From Sphingobacterium sp. SRCM116780 (GTDB lineage: Bacteria; Bacteroidota; Bacteroidia; Sphingobacteriales; Sphingobacteriaceae), in the NCBI RefSeq assembly GCF_021442025.1, contig NZ_CP090446.1:868001-932000 (forward strand): DNA of 64,000 nt, in the 5' to 3' direction. Positions 46,450-55,867 of the stretch are shown here, in pieces. A program made the translations under genes and the position numbers. Position 1 is the first letter of the stretch; each line of letters starts with the position of its first letter. The notes below the pieces were generated by a model. It was given only the letters and a program-made list of their open reading frames with translations. It was not told the origin of the DNA and made no database searches.

Positions 46450-47451
46450 TTATAATTTATCTAACCATTCTTTCTTTTTTGCAGCAAACTCTTCCTCGGT
46501 TATAATTCCTTCGGTAAGTAAAATTTTAAGCTGTTGCAATTTGACAATAGGATCAGCAGCAGGAGCATTTAACTGACTATCTTTCTCTACATTAAACGCC
46601 TTCCCGAGTTCCATACCAGCCCCAAATTGTAAACCCGCACCCGCAAGTCCACCTTCATTTCTTGCAGCATCTCGAAGCGCTTTCAGCTTTTCAAGTTCAA
46701 CATAGGTTAAACCTCCTTTATCTGCAGCCATAGCGTCAGCAGTTATGTCTGCAATTCTGTCGATCCTTTCTTTCGTGCCTTCATCAAATATTGTCGCGTT
46801 TAACTTAAAATCGGTAAGCTCAAAGCCCAGTTTGTCCAATTCAATATTAATCTGTACGTGTAGCATTTCTGACAATGTAGCCAACTGTGCATCAATCTGT
46901 TGATAAGAAATGCCAGCCGTTGCCAGTACAGAAGCTATGGCTTGTGGAAAACGACTTTGCAAAAGCTGTCGAGCCTCTTGAACGGAATACACATTCTTAG
47001 AGCCAATAACTTGGGTAAAAAGCTGTAATGCTTTGTCAATCTTAAAGGAAAAACTTCCGTTAGCGCCTAATTCCACAGGAAATTGATAAACAGGATCAAC
47101 GTATTTTATGGGTTGTGATGTACCCCAACCCTGATTTACATTTTCTGAAGTTCTGAAAAAATAGATTTTAAGTTTATGCTCGCTTTCAAAATTTGTTCTC
47201 AACTTTAAGAGCGTCGTTATAAAAGGATGGTTATCTGTTTCAAGATTATAAATACCTGACTCGGTAATATGATCGGCCACTTGTCCTTCGTAAACCAGGA
47301 TAGCTCCCTGACCAGGAGATACAATGAGCTTCCCTGCGTTTTTAATTTCATCATTTTCTGAGGGAAATTTATATACCAGCAAATCAGACTGTTGATCTTT
47401 CCACTCAATAACTTGCGATAATTGCTTTTTAAAAAATTCTTTTAAACTCAT
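46450..47451 (-). CDS. SPFH-domain protein with C-terminal SHOCT
   Basis: 333 residues. The SPFH/band-7 region spans about 30-250 (GKLIVSPGQGAILVYEGQVA and ITEEE-type ends), with no membrane helix, as in YdjI-type virion-core-like SPFH proteins. The last 30 residues (VKLQQLKILLTEGIITEEEF, then AAKKKEWLDKL) are a SHOCT motif. A Gly-rich linker (GGLAGAGLQFGAGMELGKAF) separates the two. It heads the three-gene operon with the small membrane and zinc-ribbon proteins and probably forms a membrane scaffold. Confidence 0.88.
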   Translation of the reverse strand: MSLKEFFKKQLSQVIEWKDQQSDLLVYKFPSENDEIKNAGKLIVSPGQGAILVYEGQVADHITESGIYNLETDNHPFITTLLKLRTNFESEHKLKIYFFRTSENVNQGWGTSQPIKYVDPVYQFPVELGANGSFSFKIDKALQLFTQVIGSKNVYSVQEARQLLQSRFPQAIASVLATAGISYQQIDAQLATLSEMLHVQINIELDKLGFELTDFKLNATIFDEGTKERIDRIADITADAMAADKGGLTYVELEKLKALRDAARNEGGLAGAGLQFGAGMELGKAFNVEKDSQLNAPAADPIVKLQQLKILLTEGIITEEEFAAKKKEWLDKL

Positions 47452-47741
47452 AATGCGTTCACTTTATGTCCTGATGATTTATCCTTATTGTTTATCGATG
47501 ATGGAATAGCTATTTCTAAATGTATTGAGGTTTAACTGAGATAAACAATCATGTAATGATACTAATTAAATAATAAAAATACAGCTTGCTATTCGAATGG
47601 AATCATCTGTTTACAATTCGCAGGGATTGAATTACAATTCGTATGATTTGGGCAATAATTCGTTCTCAATTTTTTAAATATTCAATAAAGAATGGATCGG
47701 TTCTCCATCTGCGAAAAAGGTTTTTTCTTTTTTAATTATAA

Positions 47742-49201
47742 TTACTTTTTAATGGCTGTTATCAGAATCTTTCCATTTTCTTGTATAGTCAATGTATGAG
47801 CTGTTTTTTCATCATTCGAGAAATCGAAATGGACGTTTATATTTGGAGTGGATAATAAGAAGAATTTCCTATTTCCAATAGGGTACAACACCTCCGTTGA
47901 ATTCCCTGTCATTTCTAGTTTCCCATTCTTATTTCTAATTAAGAAAGTGGCATCACCATTACTATAATCACCAACTAACGAGTCAATATCATTTGGAGAA
48001 ATAGCGATTAACTTTTTGATTGGTGGATTATAAAACCCTTTCCAATTATAGGCGATAGCTACACTATTTACAACTTCATTAATTAGTGGTTCGCCATGCT
48101 CAGAATTAGTAAGTACAACGATTCCTTTACCAGAGGTCATACTTCCATAGAAGACGCCTCTGTATCCATAATTTGCACCTCTGTGAGAAAAATAAGTTTC
48201 ATTACCTTTTTCTTCCACAACAAAACCCAATGCGTAATTTGATGATGGAATAACGCGAGCAAACATTGTCAAGACACTTTCTTTATTGAGTAAAGATGGG
48301 TTTCCCTGGAGTGAATGTTGAATAGATACGATAACCTTACCAATATCATTTGAAGTACTCCAAAGACCATCGGGAGCGAGCTCTGGAAAAATATGATATC
48401 CACCCTCAATCATTTGGTTTTCCCCAAAATAGCCAACTGCGTAATTTTTTTCATATTGATCAAGTGGTCGATTATATGTACTACGGTTTATTTTTAAAGG
48501 TTTCAACAAGATTGTTCGTATCATTTCCGAATAGTCTTTGTTGAATCTGTCTTCCAAGATCTTTCGAATTACAGTCGTTCCTCCTCCAGAATATAGGTAT
48601 GCAACATCAGGATAATTTATTGGGATAACAGCGTCACTATTTGCAGGTGCTTTTCCATCTAAAATTTGATTCAAAGTGGGTATTGAATCCTTTATGTTGT
48701 AGCCAAAAAAGCCACTGGTTCCCAAACCACCGGTATGGCTGAGTAAGTTCTCCAAAGTAATCTTTTTGGAGTCAGAAAATTTATTATCTGGAAAATGCCA
48801 TGTCTTGAGATATTTTCTAATATCTTCATCTAAAGAAATCTTTCCCTCTTCAACAAGTTTTAAAACGGCAACGGCATTTATTGCCTTGCTCATTGAAGCG
48901 GTTTGGTATAATGTGTTTTTATCTGAAATTTGCTTATTCGATAGTTCACGATAACCATAGACTTGGACCATATTATCTGTCCATTATCGATAACTGTTAT
49001 GGAGACAGATGGAACTTTGTAAAATTTCATCCTATCGATAATATTGAACCTCGTTTCCGTACTATCTTGAAAGATAACGCCTAACGGTAATCCATTTTCC
49101 ACAGCAGATATTTTATTTTTGTTATTTATTTTTTGCGCAAATGCTAAAGAGGTTATAGCAAAAAATATAGATAGTATTCCAAAAAATATTCTCGTCATCA
49201 C
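47742..49201 (-). pseudogene. Serine hydrolase (beta-lactamase class C/PBP-like) split by a frameshift
   Basis: Two overlapping frames encode one protein. The upstream piece (from 49201) has a signal peptide ending FAQ and runs to VIDNGQIIWSK. The downstream piece (to 47742) resumes with VYGYRELSNKQISDKNTLYQ. A single missing base near 48961-48968 would join them as WSKVYGYREL. The downstream part keeps the nucleophile motif SMSK, a YSGGGT block and HRG. The complete protein would be about 486 residues, a periplasmic serine hydrolase or esterase. As given, it is inactivated. Confidence 0.75.
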
Positions 49202-49360
49202 TTAGTTTATCTTTCATTTTTGTATTAGACAAGTTTCCCAAGAGAAATATTATATGTTAATTCCATTCAATCCTTTAAGTCCTTTATGGTTTAAAAAATA
49301 ATATGAATAATAACCATTCTAAATTTCTACAAATTCGAATATGAAATTTGTAGAAAAAAT

Positions 49361-50107
49361 ATGAAAGCAGTAAATAAAGTATCAGCCGTGACTATTCTAT
49401 TTTGGTTGATGAAAATAACGGCAACTACACTGGGGGAGACCTTGGGAGATTTTATTTCTATGACGCTTAATCTAGGTTATACTATAGGAATAGGTATCAC
49501 GCTCTTATTTTTTGTCTTTATTATTTCAATACAGCTAAATATCAAAAAATATATTCCGATTATTTACTGGCTGGTAATTGTAGGTACAACAACATTGGGT
49601 ACAGAGATTTCAGATTTTATCGATAGAACGCTGAAAACCGGTTATTTATTGGGTAGTTTAATATTGATAAGCGGACTTTTATTGACACTTTTTTTATGGC
49701 ATAAAAAGTATAATAACCTTGAAGTCTATCCAATTTTTGAAAAGAATAAAGAGATGTATTATTGGATTGCAATTCTTTTCTCCAATAGCTTGGGAACGGC
49801 ATTTGGAGATTTTCTGAATGATAATCTAGGTTTTAGTTATCTAACCGGAGCCATTATCACAGGTGTTATTATACTTATTGTTATTCTACTTCATTATTTC
49901 ACAAAAATCAACCGTGTTGTACTGTTCTGGATTGCTTTTGTTTTTACAAGACCATTCGGAGCAACTTTTGGTGATTTTCTTACTAAGTCTATTTCAAAAG
50001 GAGGTTTAAATCTTGGTACACTTAACGCATCGTTAGTGTCTTTAGGACTCATGTTTCTAATGATTATTATCTCACATCAAAAGCAAAAGAAGAAACTGAA
50101 TCACTAA
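49361..50107 (+). CDS. DUF347-repeat membrane protein
   Basis: 248 residues built from four repeats of two helices each. Every repeat carries a variant of LGxxxxDFxxxxLxxGYxxG: TLGETLGDFISMTLNLGYTI, TLGTEISDFIDRTLKTGYLL, SLGTAFGDFLNDNLGFSYLT and PFGATFGDFLTKSISKGGLN. This is the DUF347 repeat (COG4705). Function in the family is unknown; the conserved Gly-Asp pairs in the membrane suggest a transporter or ion-handling role. It is monocistronic. Confidence 0.85.
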   Translation: MKAVNKVSAVTILFWLMKITATTLGETLGDFISMTLNLGYTIGIGITLLFFVFIISIQLNIKKYIPIIYWLVIVGTTTLGTEISDFIDRTLKTGYLLGSLILISGLLLTLFLWHKKYNNLEVYPIFEKNKEMYYWIAILFSNSLGTAFGDFLNDNLGFSYLTGAIITGVIILIVILLHYFTKINRVVLFWIAFVFTRPFGATFGDFLTKSISKGGLNLGTLNASLVSLGLMFLMIIISHQKQKKKLNH

Positions 50108-50401
50108 AAATAATTGTTTGATTGTCTATGATTAAATGAGTCACTTGGGGTCAAATTCTATCTAAAAGGAACATAAAGAAAAAGTTAAAATATGTGTTGA
50201 AATAGTCTATTCAGCAATATTTTAAAAATTTTGAAATCACAGTGAGTTGCGTATATTTGAGAGTTGTGCGTCAGCTTTCACCATAGCAATGGATTAGCAA
50301 TTTATCCTAAAGAATAATCAAATATAATAGAGTTCAACTAAGTCCGATGAATACATTCAGCAAATTTTCAATAGCATCTTTGAATATCCATAATCACTTG
50401 T
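50108..50401 (+). other. Intergenic region after the DUF347 gene
   Basis: No coding sequence, hairpin or repeat is visible here. Confidence 0.4.
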
Positions 50402-50760
50402 TTGTTTTTAACTTTTCAAAAAAAGCCAAATGTTGGAGTAAATGCAGATTTGCTCTTCATTTTATTTATCATTATAATTATTTCAAGTGTATTTAGTGGA
50501 ATTTATTTTTCAAAATTAATTCACGAAAAATTGATTCTTAAAAAAAATATGAAAAGATATTTATCATTTTCTACCTTATTGTTGCAATTTCATTTTACTA
50601 TTTTGTTCATTCAGGAAATGTGAATTTGTTTGATAGAAATAATATGAATCCTTACGGGTTTTTGATGTTTTTTCCATTGATTCTTTTCGGAATATTTATA
50701 GTTCAAAATATCAGAATTGCTATCGATTTCATCATAAAATATTTAAAGCACTTATCCTGA
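50402..50760 (+). pseudogene. Membrane protein gene with frameshift in an A8 run
   Basis: The frame from about 50402 (TTG; no ATG nearby) encodes VGVNADLLFILFIIIIISSV and reaches LIHEKLILKK. The continuation lies in another frame: EKIFIIFYLIVAISFYYFVH, then NMNPYGFLMFFPLILFGIFI and KYLKHLS before the TGA at 50758. One more A in the A8 run at 50540-50547 joins the two into a protein of about 119 residues with three or four membrane helices. Family unknown. The last 12 bases already belong to the repeat described at 50749. Confidence 0.5.
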
Positions 50761-50867
50761 GCCTCCATTGGATCTAACCCGGCCGACCTTTCGTTCGAAT
50801 CCTTATATCTTTAAACAAGAAAAGCTAATCTTACGATTAGCTTTTCTTTTGTGATCCCGCTGGGATT
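50749..50867 (-). repeat. Repeat copy A: terminator plus tRNA-Lys 3' end
   Basis: About 119 bp matching 50891-51011: CACTTATCCTGAGCCTC, a variable middle containing GTTCGAATCC, the hairpin AGAAAAGCTAATC / GATTAGCTTTTCT and TGATCCCGCTGGGATT, the last 16 bases of tRNA-Lys. The rest of the tRNA is missing in this copy. The variable middles recall tRNA T-arm sequences. Confidence 0.75.
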
Positions 50868-50890
50868 GGCTCAGTCGCTCAATCCCCAAA

Positions 50891-51011
50891 CACTTATCCT
50901 GAGCCTCGTATAGATCGAACCCATCCCTACGCTTCTGTTCGAATCCGAATTGTCTTAAACAAGAAAAGCTAATCTTACGATTAGCTTTTCTTTTGTGATC
51001 CCGCTGGGATT
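50891..51011 (-). repeat. Repeat copy B: terminator plus tRNA-Lys 3' end (intact)
   Basis: Partner of 50749-50867 at an offset of 142-144 bp. In this copy the tRNA portion continues into the complete tRNA-Lys gene. Confidence 0.75.
50961..50994 (-). terminator. Intrinsic terminator of tRNA-Lys
   Basis: Stem AAGAAAAGCTAATC / GATTAGCTTTTCTT around TTAC, immediately downstream of the tRNA in its direction of transcription. It is duplicated at 50819-50852. Confidence 0.85.
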
Positions 51012-51068
51012 CGAACCCAGGACCCATACATTAAAAGTGTATTGCTCTACCAGCTGAGCTACGGAATC
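50996..51068 (-). tRNA. tRNA-Lys (UUU)
   Basis: 73 nt. The acceptor GATTCCG pairs with CGGGATC (one G-U), the D arm is GCTCAGCTGGTAGAGC, the anticodon arm ATACA-CTTTTAA-TGTAT has anticodon TTT and the T arm is CTGGGTTCGAATCCCAG. CCA is not encoded. Confidence 0.96.
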
Positions 51069-51090
51069 TTACTTCTTGTTTGAAGTGATG

Positions 51091-51122
51091 CAAAGGTAGA
51101 AAAATAGTCTATACAGTCCAAA
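51091..51122 (-). promoter_or_regulatory. Promoter of tRNA-Lys
   Basis: On the minus strand TTTG (51122-51119) and TACCTTTG (51098-51091) are 20 bp apart, matching the Bacteroidota -33/-7 consensus, 22 bp upstream of the tRNA. Confidence 0.75.
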
Positions 51123-52131
51123 TATATCTTATTAATAATCGTTAAAACCTTTATTTTGAGGAAGAATATTTTGAATAAATACCGCTTTCTATTGATTTTA
51201 TATTTATGTATTACGGTTCTCTTAAATTATATGGTTCAGCTCTTCTGATAATACAAAGGTAAATAACATGATTCCGTTTTGGTTCCTACCACATAAGCTT
51301 TTCTCGCTTATGTATATTAAAATAATTTTCTCCTCAAAAGATTACGTCAAAGCTTATTCTTAGACCAATAATGATCGCTATAGATTACTAAAATAGGAGG
51401 GAGGGATTGGATTCTTACTTAATGATCTTACAAATTCTTCCAATCAAAAGAAATAAAGTCACAATTTTTTCCAAACAGCAACGCTCCTGATCTTTTTGGC
51501 AGGATAACACAACAATAAACACGCCTTCTTTTATTATTAAGAGGTAAAAGTGTATTTGTGTAGTAGCTTTTAACGTATATGTGACGTATATTTTCCCAAT
51601 GAGTAGTAACTAGATATAAGTAATATTGTGCATACATTTTATCAAATAGCATAGATGTTATGGGGAGCACACAAAATGATACACTTTTCAGATCAAATAG
51701 TAGCTATTTATATAGGGAAGATAGCTATAGAAAGGAAGAGCGTTAGAATCATTATTAATGTTGTACTTGTAATATAGATGAATTTTGCTTAGAACAGACA
51801 TCATGAGATAAAGTATATTCTTATTATCCACCTACTCCATATCTCAAATAGATGTAAGTAAATGATTATTTGGATAATAAACTGATGCTGTTTTAGCTAA
51901 ATCAAAGAATTGGAAATCCGATATTCTTTACTTTTTTCTTGTTTAGTAATGTTGGCTTGATAATTTATGTTTTTCTAGTAATCCACTTTTGTAATACAAT
52001 TTTGGAAACATCCTTTGCTATTAAATAGTATGATCACACATAAAAATAATTTAAACCGGTAAACAAGTATTTTATTGTTTCAGGATTCAGATTGTCTTGC
52101 ATTTCTTTAAAAGGGATATAACGTTGTCTTT
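51123..52131. other. 1-kb region without a supported gene
   Basis: AT-rich DNA with no convincing coding frame. An 80-codon minus-strand frame at 51428-51670 has no family features. Parts resemble the region at 58830-59531, which also lies between a tRNA-Lys copy and an HTH regulator gene. Both end in a similar leader just before the regulator start, containing ATAACGTT here and ATAACACGTT there. Confidence 0.5.
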
Positions 52132-53085
52132 ATGGAAAATATATTGAAAAAAAAATGGAATAATGTACGTGATAAACATACATCCAAAGAAATGAACAAA
52201 TTGGAATTTATTCAGACAAGAATAATCAATCAATATGTATTTCTTATCTCCTTCATTTTAATCATAGATTCTATAAGGGATATATGGTATGGATTAACAA
52301 TAAATTTTTACATACTATTATCATTAGGTTGTATTTTTCTATGTTCATTTTTATTTGCAAAACTACGCTTTAATCCTTATGTGTTGCTAATATGTTGCTT
52401 ATTGTTGGCGTTTCTTATTTTTTATTTTTCTTCTGTGGGCAATTTTGGCAATGGGATTGTCTTATACTATTTTGCCTTATTATCTGCTGTTTTATTTATT
52501 TTCAACAATAAAATAAGTGTTCCATTTAGTATTATTATTTATTTCGTTGTTTTTATCCTTTTTTATTTGAGTCATACATATGATTTTCACATTTTTACAA
52601 TGAAAAGGTATAATGATATACTTTTTTCCAAAAATCAACGAATCATTACTTTTATTCAAGTTTTTACTATTATGTGTCTTAATGGTTATTTTATTATAAA
52701 AAAGAATAATATGATTGTAGACTTATATCATCAAGTTTTGCGTAGCGAATCACTCATCTCAGATTTAAAAAAGAAGTTTACATCTGATACTTTGCTAAGT
52801 ATAGATGATATTGTTAAACTGGCGATAGATGATGATATCGCTTTTATCCCTTTATTCAAACAAGCTTTCCCTCAGTTTTATGATAAACTGATGCTCATCA
52901 ATCCGCAGATGACCAATGATGAATTTAAACTTTGTGCATTATTGCAATTGGGATTTACAACAAAAGATATTGCCAACTATACCCATATCGCGGTTCGTAC
53001 TGTTCAAACTAAAAAAAGCCGTTTAAGAAAGTCATTTAATATTCCATCTAATATAGATCTTTACATATGGATAGGAAAAGTATGA
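52132..53085 (+). CDS. Membrane-embedded HTH (LuxR-type) regulator, copy 1
   Basis: 317 residues. A short cytoplasmic start with KEMNKLEFIQTRIINQYVFL is followed by about six membrane helices (35-200), a linker helix (SLISDLKKKF) and a C-terminal domain. The domain begins NPQMTNDEFKLCALLQLGFT and ends in a LuxR/sigma-like helix-turn-helix (TTKDIANYTHIAVRTVQTKK, then SRLRKSF). A regulator anchored in the inner membrane by a multi-helix sensor suggests direct sensing of an envelope signal. Paralogues lie at 59532 and 63106. It lies upstream of the first peptide/lipoprotein pair and likely controls it. Confidence 0.85.
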   Translation: MENILKKKWNNVRDKHTSKEMNKLEFIQTRIINQYVFLISFILIIDSIRDIWYGLTINFYILLSLGCIFLCSFLFAKLRFNPYVLLICCLLLAFLIFYFSSVGNFGNGIVLYYFALLSAVLFIFNNKISVPFSIIIYFVVFILFYLSHTYDFHIFTMKRYNDILFSKNQRIITFIQVFTIMCLNGYFIIKKNNMIVDLYHQVLRSESLISDLKKKFTSDTLLSIDDIVKLAIDDDIAFIPLFKQAFPQFYDKLMLINPQMTNDEFKLCALLQLGFTTKDIANYTHIAVRTVQTKKSRLRKSFNIPSNIDLYIWIGKV

Positions 53086-53250
53086 ATTCTTTAAGTGGCT
53101 TAATATTGAGCTTAGTTACTCGTAATTTATACAGTTTGAATGAAAAACCGAGTTGGCTATTTTATGGAAGAATCCTTTGTAATATACAGAGGTGGGTTAA
53201 AATATAGCAAGGTAATTTAAATGATATTTTAAAACAGTACCAAATTGAAA

Positions 53251-53439
53251 CTAATTTTGTCCATCGAGTGTAAACCCTCCACTTGTGTTTCCATTTGTGT
53301 CCGTCCAATCTTCAATTTCAGGGTAATTTGATGCACTCCCACCTCCAAAAACAATATTAGTAGATCCAGCAGCAATTGATTCTTCCAGTTGTATTATATA
53401 TGTCTCTATCTTGGGAGAAATATATTTTTTATTATTCAT
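53251..53439 (-). CDS. Short IAAGS-motif peptide, copy 1
   Basis: 62 residues from ATG 53439, chosen because the paralogue at 56163 starts at the same place; ATG 53445 would add two residues. The N-terminal part is MNNKKYISPKIETYIIQLEE, then SIAAGS, and a Gly/Ser/Asp-rich tail with EDWTDTNGN. Ile followed by Ala-Ala-Gly recalls the Ile(-4)...Gly(-1) pattern of double-glycine-type leaders, so the first 28 or so residues may be a leader and the rest an exported peptide; this is inference. It is divergent from the lipoprotein at 53995, sharing a repeat-built promoter region. Confidence 0.75.
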   Translation of the reverse strand: MNNKKYISPKIETYIIQLEESIAAGSTNIVFGGGSASNYPEIEDWTDTNGNTSGGFTLDGQN

Positions 53440-53462
53440 ATACACTTATTTTAAAATTTTGA

Positions 53463-53470
53463 CAAAAGTA
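53463..53470 (-). promoter_or_regulatory. -7 box of the copy 1 peptide gene
   Basis: Minus-strand TACTTTTG fits TAnnTTTG, 23 bp upstream of the peptide ATG. The same box occurs at the same distance before the second copy. Confidence 0.6.
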
Positions 53471-53951
53471 GATTTAATTTAATGATATTCAGAGTTTATG
53501 TATTAGGTAATAACAATTTTGTAGGCATTTAGCTACTGTTGTGTGTAATTAAATTTTAGTTGCATAAACAGAGCACCCTATTTAAAATATCTATGAGTTC
53601 TAGTATATATTATTTCATAACCTTTATTTTAAAATTTTTAAATAAAAGTGGATTAATGATAAAATGAAGCCTATATATTAAGTAATAATATAATATTACA
53701 GTAGGTGTGTTACAAATTATTGCAATTTAAATTTTGGTTGCATAGATATATATTTCCATTTGAAATATGTACAAGCTCTAATATATATTATTTCATAATT
53801 TTTATTTTGAAATCTTGAATAAAGGTAGATTAATGAGAAATGGAAGCTTATATATTATTAAATAATAACATGGATGTGGTTATAATTCTACAAATTAATA
53901 TAAATTAAATTTTAGTTGTATGAACATGAATTTTATATTTAAAATGCATCT

Positions 53952-53959
53952 TATCTTTG
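53952..53959 (+). promoter_or_regulatory. -7 box of the copy 1 lipoprotein gene
   Basis: TATCTTTG fits TAnnTTTG, 35 bp before the ATG at 53995. It is conserved at 56686-56693 before the second copy. Confidence 0.65.
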
Positions 53960-53994
53960 CAAAAAATTATTAATGACTTGTAAATTGAATAGTT

Positions 53995-55791
53995 ATGTTT
54001 TTAAATAAAGGTATTGCAGTTAAAAATATTTTCGGAATGCTGATTCTGATGACTATATTTTCATGTGCAAAGGAAACAAAAGATAAACCTGTTGTGCAAG
54101 GAGATCTTAGTGTTAATTTTCAAATAGAGGGTATTGAGGCTAACCTGGATGAAAGTAGTTCTTTAAAACTTTTCGGGGATACGAAACAAAGAAGTATGGA
54201 TAGTAATCCTAAAAGTTCTTTAAAACTGATAGATCAGCAAAAAGCTAAGCAGGATGGGCAGCCATTTGAGGCCATTGCTAGTGTTTATGAAGTTAATGAA
54301 GGCGTTAATTTTAACAATGCTAATGCATCCAACAGTTCTTCACAAGTGAAAAAGGCTAGTGTCGCTAATAAGTCGCTAGTAGCTGCAAAAATAGATATGG
54401 CAGCTGGAATTAAATATAGAATATTAATTTTCGATGCTTCAGACAACTTTATTACCTCATTAGATGCGACAGTAGGTACGGTACCAAAATTTACAGAGGC
54501 TCTTCGAAATACGACTTATAAGTGGAAAGCGTATTCTTATAATACATCAAGTACTATAACGCCAGCAATACCAGCAAATCCGACTCCAGCGCAGTTAAAT
54601 GTAGCAAGTTCTAATACAGGTGGGTTATTATATGCTTCTGGCAGTATTACAACATCTAATATTAAGAATGACAATAATAAAGTTAATATCCTATTCAAAC
54701 ATCAGACAGCTATTATTGAAATCGTATTCAGTGGCAGAGGAATGTTTGACAGAATTTCTAAATTGACTGGTACAGCAAATATTCCGTTATATTCAGGTAC
54801 ATTTAATCTGAAGGATGGAACTTATTTTTCATATGGTACGCCAACAGCCTCGAAAAGTTTTGTTACTACAGATTTTACGAGCATAAAGAATGATACGATT
54901 AGAAGTTTATCTTTATATACGGTAAATGCAGCTCAGGCGATATCCAGTTATTCTGTGCAATTGAGTGAGCTTTCATTTGTCACAGATTTGGGGGCATCAA
55001 TGGGATATGCTAATCGAGCATATACAACTGCAACTACAGGTGCTATGAATTATAGTTTTACCAAACCATTTACCCCTGAATTAGGTAAAAGGTATAAAAT
55101 TATTATTGATCTACTAGCCCCTTCCCGAACTGTAGGTGGTGCGAGCGGGGTGGATTGGGCTTATTGGAATCTTTTTTATAATGATGTGACTAAGGTATAC
55201 GGATTTAGACATTACAATTCCAATTTTTATGAAAAAGGCTTACCCGTTAGCAGTACAAAATCAGGAGAATATTTTAATTGGAAAGCAGCAAAACCTGGAT
55301 TTAGTGAGGCTACAGGTATAGTGGATCCTTGTACCTTAGTTTACCCGGCAGGTAGATGGAAAATGCCAACTCAGGCTGAATTCAGTACTATAACGGCTAT
55401 TCCAAGTTCAACTGGGGCAATACCAAGAAAAGCTAATGCCCGTTCTGGTGACCCGGTTCGCTATATTAATATTATTTTGGGTACAGGAAAATTTTCTCCT
55501 TATGATGGTTTTACCAATGGTTTGCCGATGTTACAGCTAGGGCGTCGCAATGTTGGTAGTGATGCGATGACGGATTATAATACAAATGGTAGTGGTACTT
55601 CTGGAGTATATTATTGGGCATCTGATCAATTTTCTGCTGCTAATGCAAATTATTTTTACATTACAAATACAAGTGAGTTTGGAATTGTAATGACTGCTAA
55701 TAATTCTTCGAATCTGCCTAAAACCAATGGAATGAATATAAGATGTATAAGAAATAAAGCTTTTACGACCTATACACCTAATATAAATTAA
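53995..55791 (+). CDS. Fimbrillin-like/FISUMP lipoprotein, copy 1
   Basis: 598 residues with a lipoprotein signal (IFGMLILMTIFSCAKE, Cys 24). The N-terminal half resembles fimbrillin-type surface proteins (GDLSVNFQIEGIEANLDESS, IKYRILIFDASDNFITSLDA). The C-terminal third has the Fib_succ_major pattern: DPCTLVYPAGRWKMPTQAEF, YYWASDQFS and a final GMNIRCIRNK. It is probably exposed at the cell surface or part of a fimbria-like structure. It is nearly the same as 56730-58532 in layout. A hairpin at 55868 ends the transcript. Confidence 0.8.
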   Translation: MFLNKGIAVKNIFGMLILMTIFSCAKETKDKPVVQGDLSVNFQIEGIEANLDESSSLKLFGDTKQRSMDSNPKSSLKLIDQQKAKQDGQPFEAIASVYEVNEGVNFNNANASNSSSQVKKASVANKSLVAAKIDMAAGIKYRILIFDASDNFITSLDATVGTVPKFTEALRNTTYKWKAYSYNTSSTITPAIPANPTPAQLNVASSNTGGLLYASGSITTSNIKNDNNKVNILFKHQTAIIEIVFSGRGMFDRISKLTGTANIPLYSGTFNLKDGTYFSYGTPTASKSFVTTDFTSIKNDTIRSLSLYTVNAAQAISSYSVQLSELSFVTDLGASMGYANRAYTTATTGAMNYSFTKPFTPELGKRYKIIIDLLAPSRTVGGASGVDWAYWNLFYNDVTKVYGFRHYNSNFYEKGLPVSSTKSGEYFNWKAAKPGFSEATGIVDPCTLVYPAGRWKMPTQAEFSTITAIPSSTGAIPRKANARSGDPVRYINIILGTGKFSPYDGFTNGLPMLQLGRRNVGSDAMTDYNTNGSGTSGVYYWASDQFSAANANYFYITNTSEFGIVMTANNSSNLPKTNGMNIRCIRNKAFTTYTPNIN

Positions 55792-55867
55792 GTAAAGTTG
55801 AATTTAGGAATAGGTATTATACCTAGTCTCTAAATTTTAAACTATTATTTTGAAACTGTAAAATAAA

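Larger units (their letters stand above)
53461..53960. repeat. Three degenerate tandem copies of a roughly 175-bp unit
   Basis: Units at about 53461-53640, 53641-53818 and 53819-53960 each begin with a form of (C/T)AAA(A/G)GTRGATTAAT, continue with TTATATATT-like and AAATTTTAGTTGCAT-like blocks and end with TTTAAAAT. The first unit supplies the minus-strand -7 box of the peptide, the last the plus-strand -7 box of the lipoprotein. Internal boundaries are approximate. Confidence 0.7.

Noticed and set aside
50749..50867. A second tRNA gene in repeat copy A
   Set aside because: Only the last 16 bases of tRNA-Lys are present; no cloverleaf can be formed, and the T-arm-like pieces are too degenerate to name.
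51428..51670. 80-codon minus-strand frame
   Set aside because: No domain, no recognisable start signal and no counterpart in the homologous region at 58830-59531.
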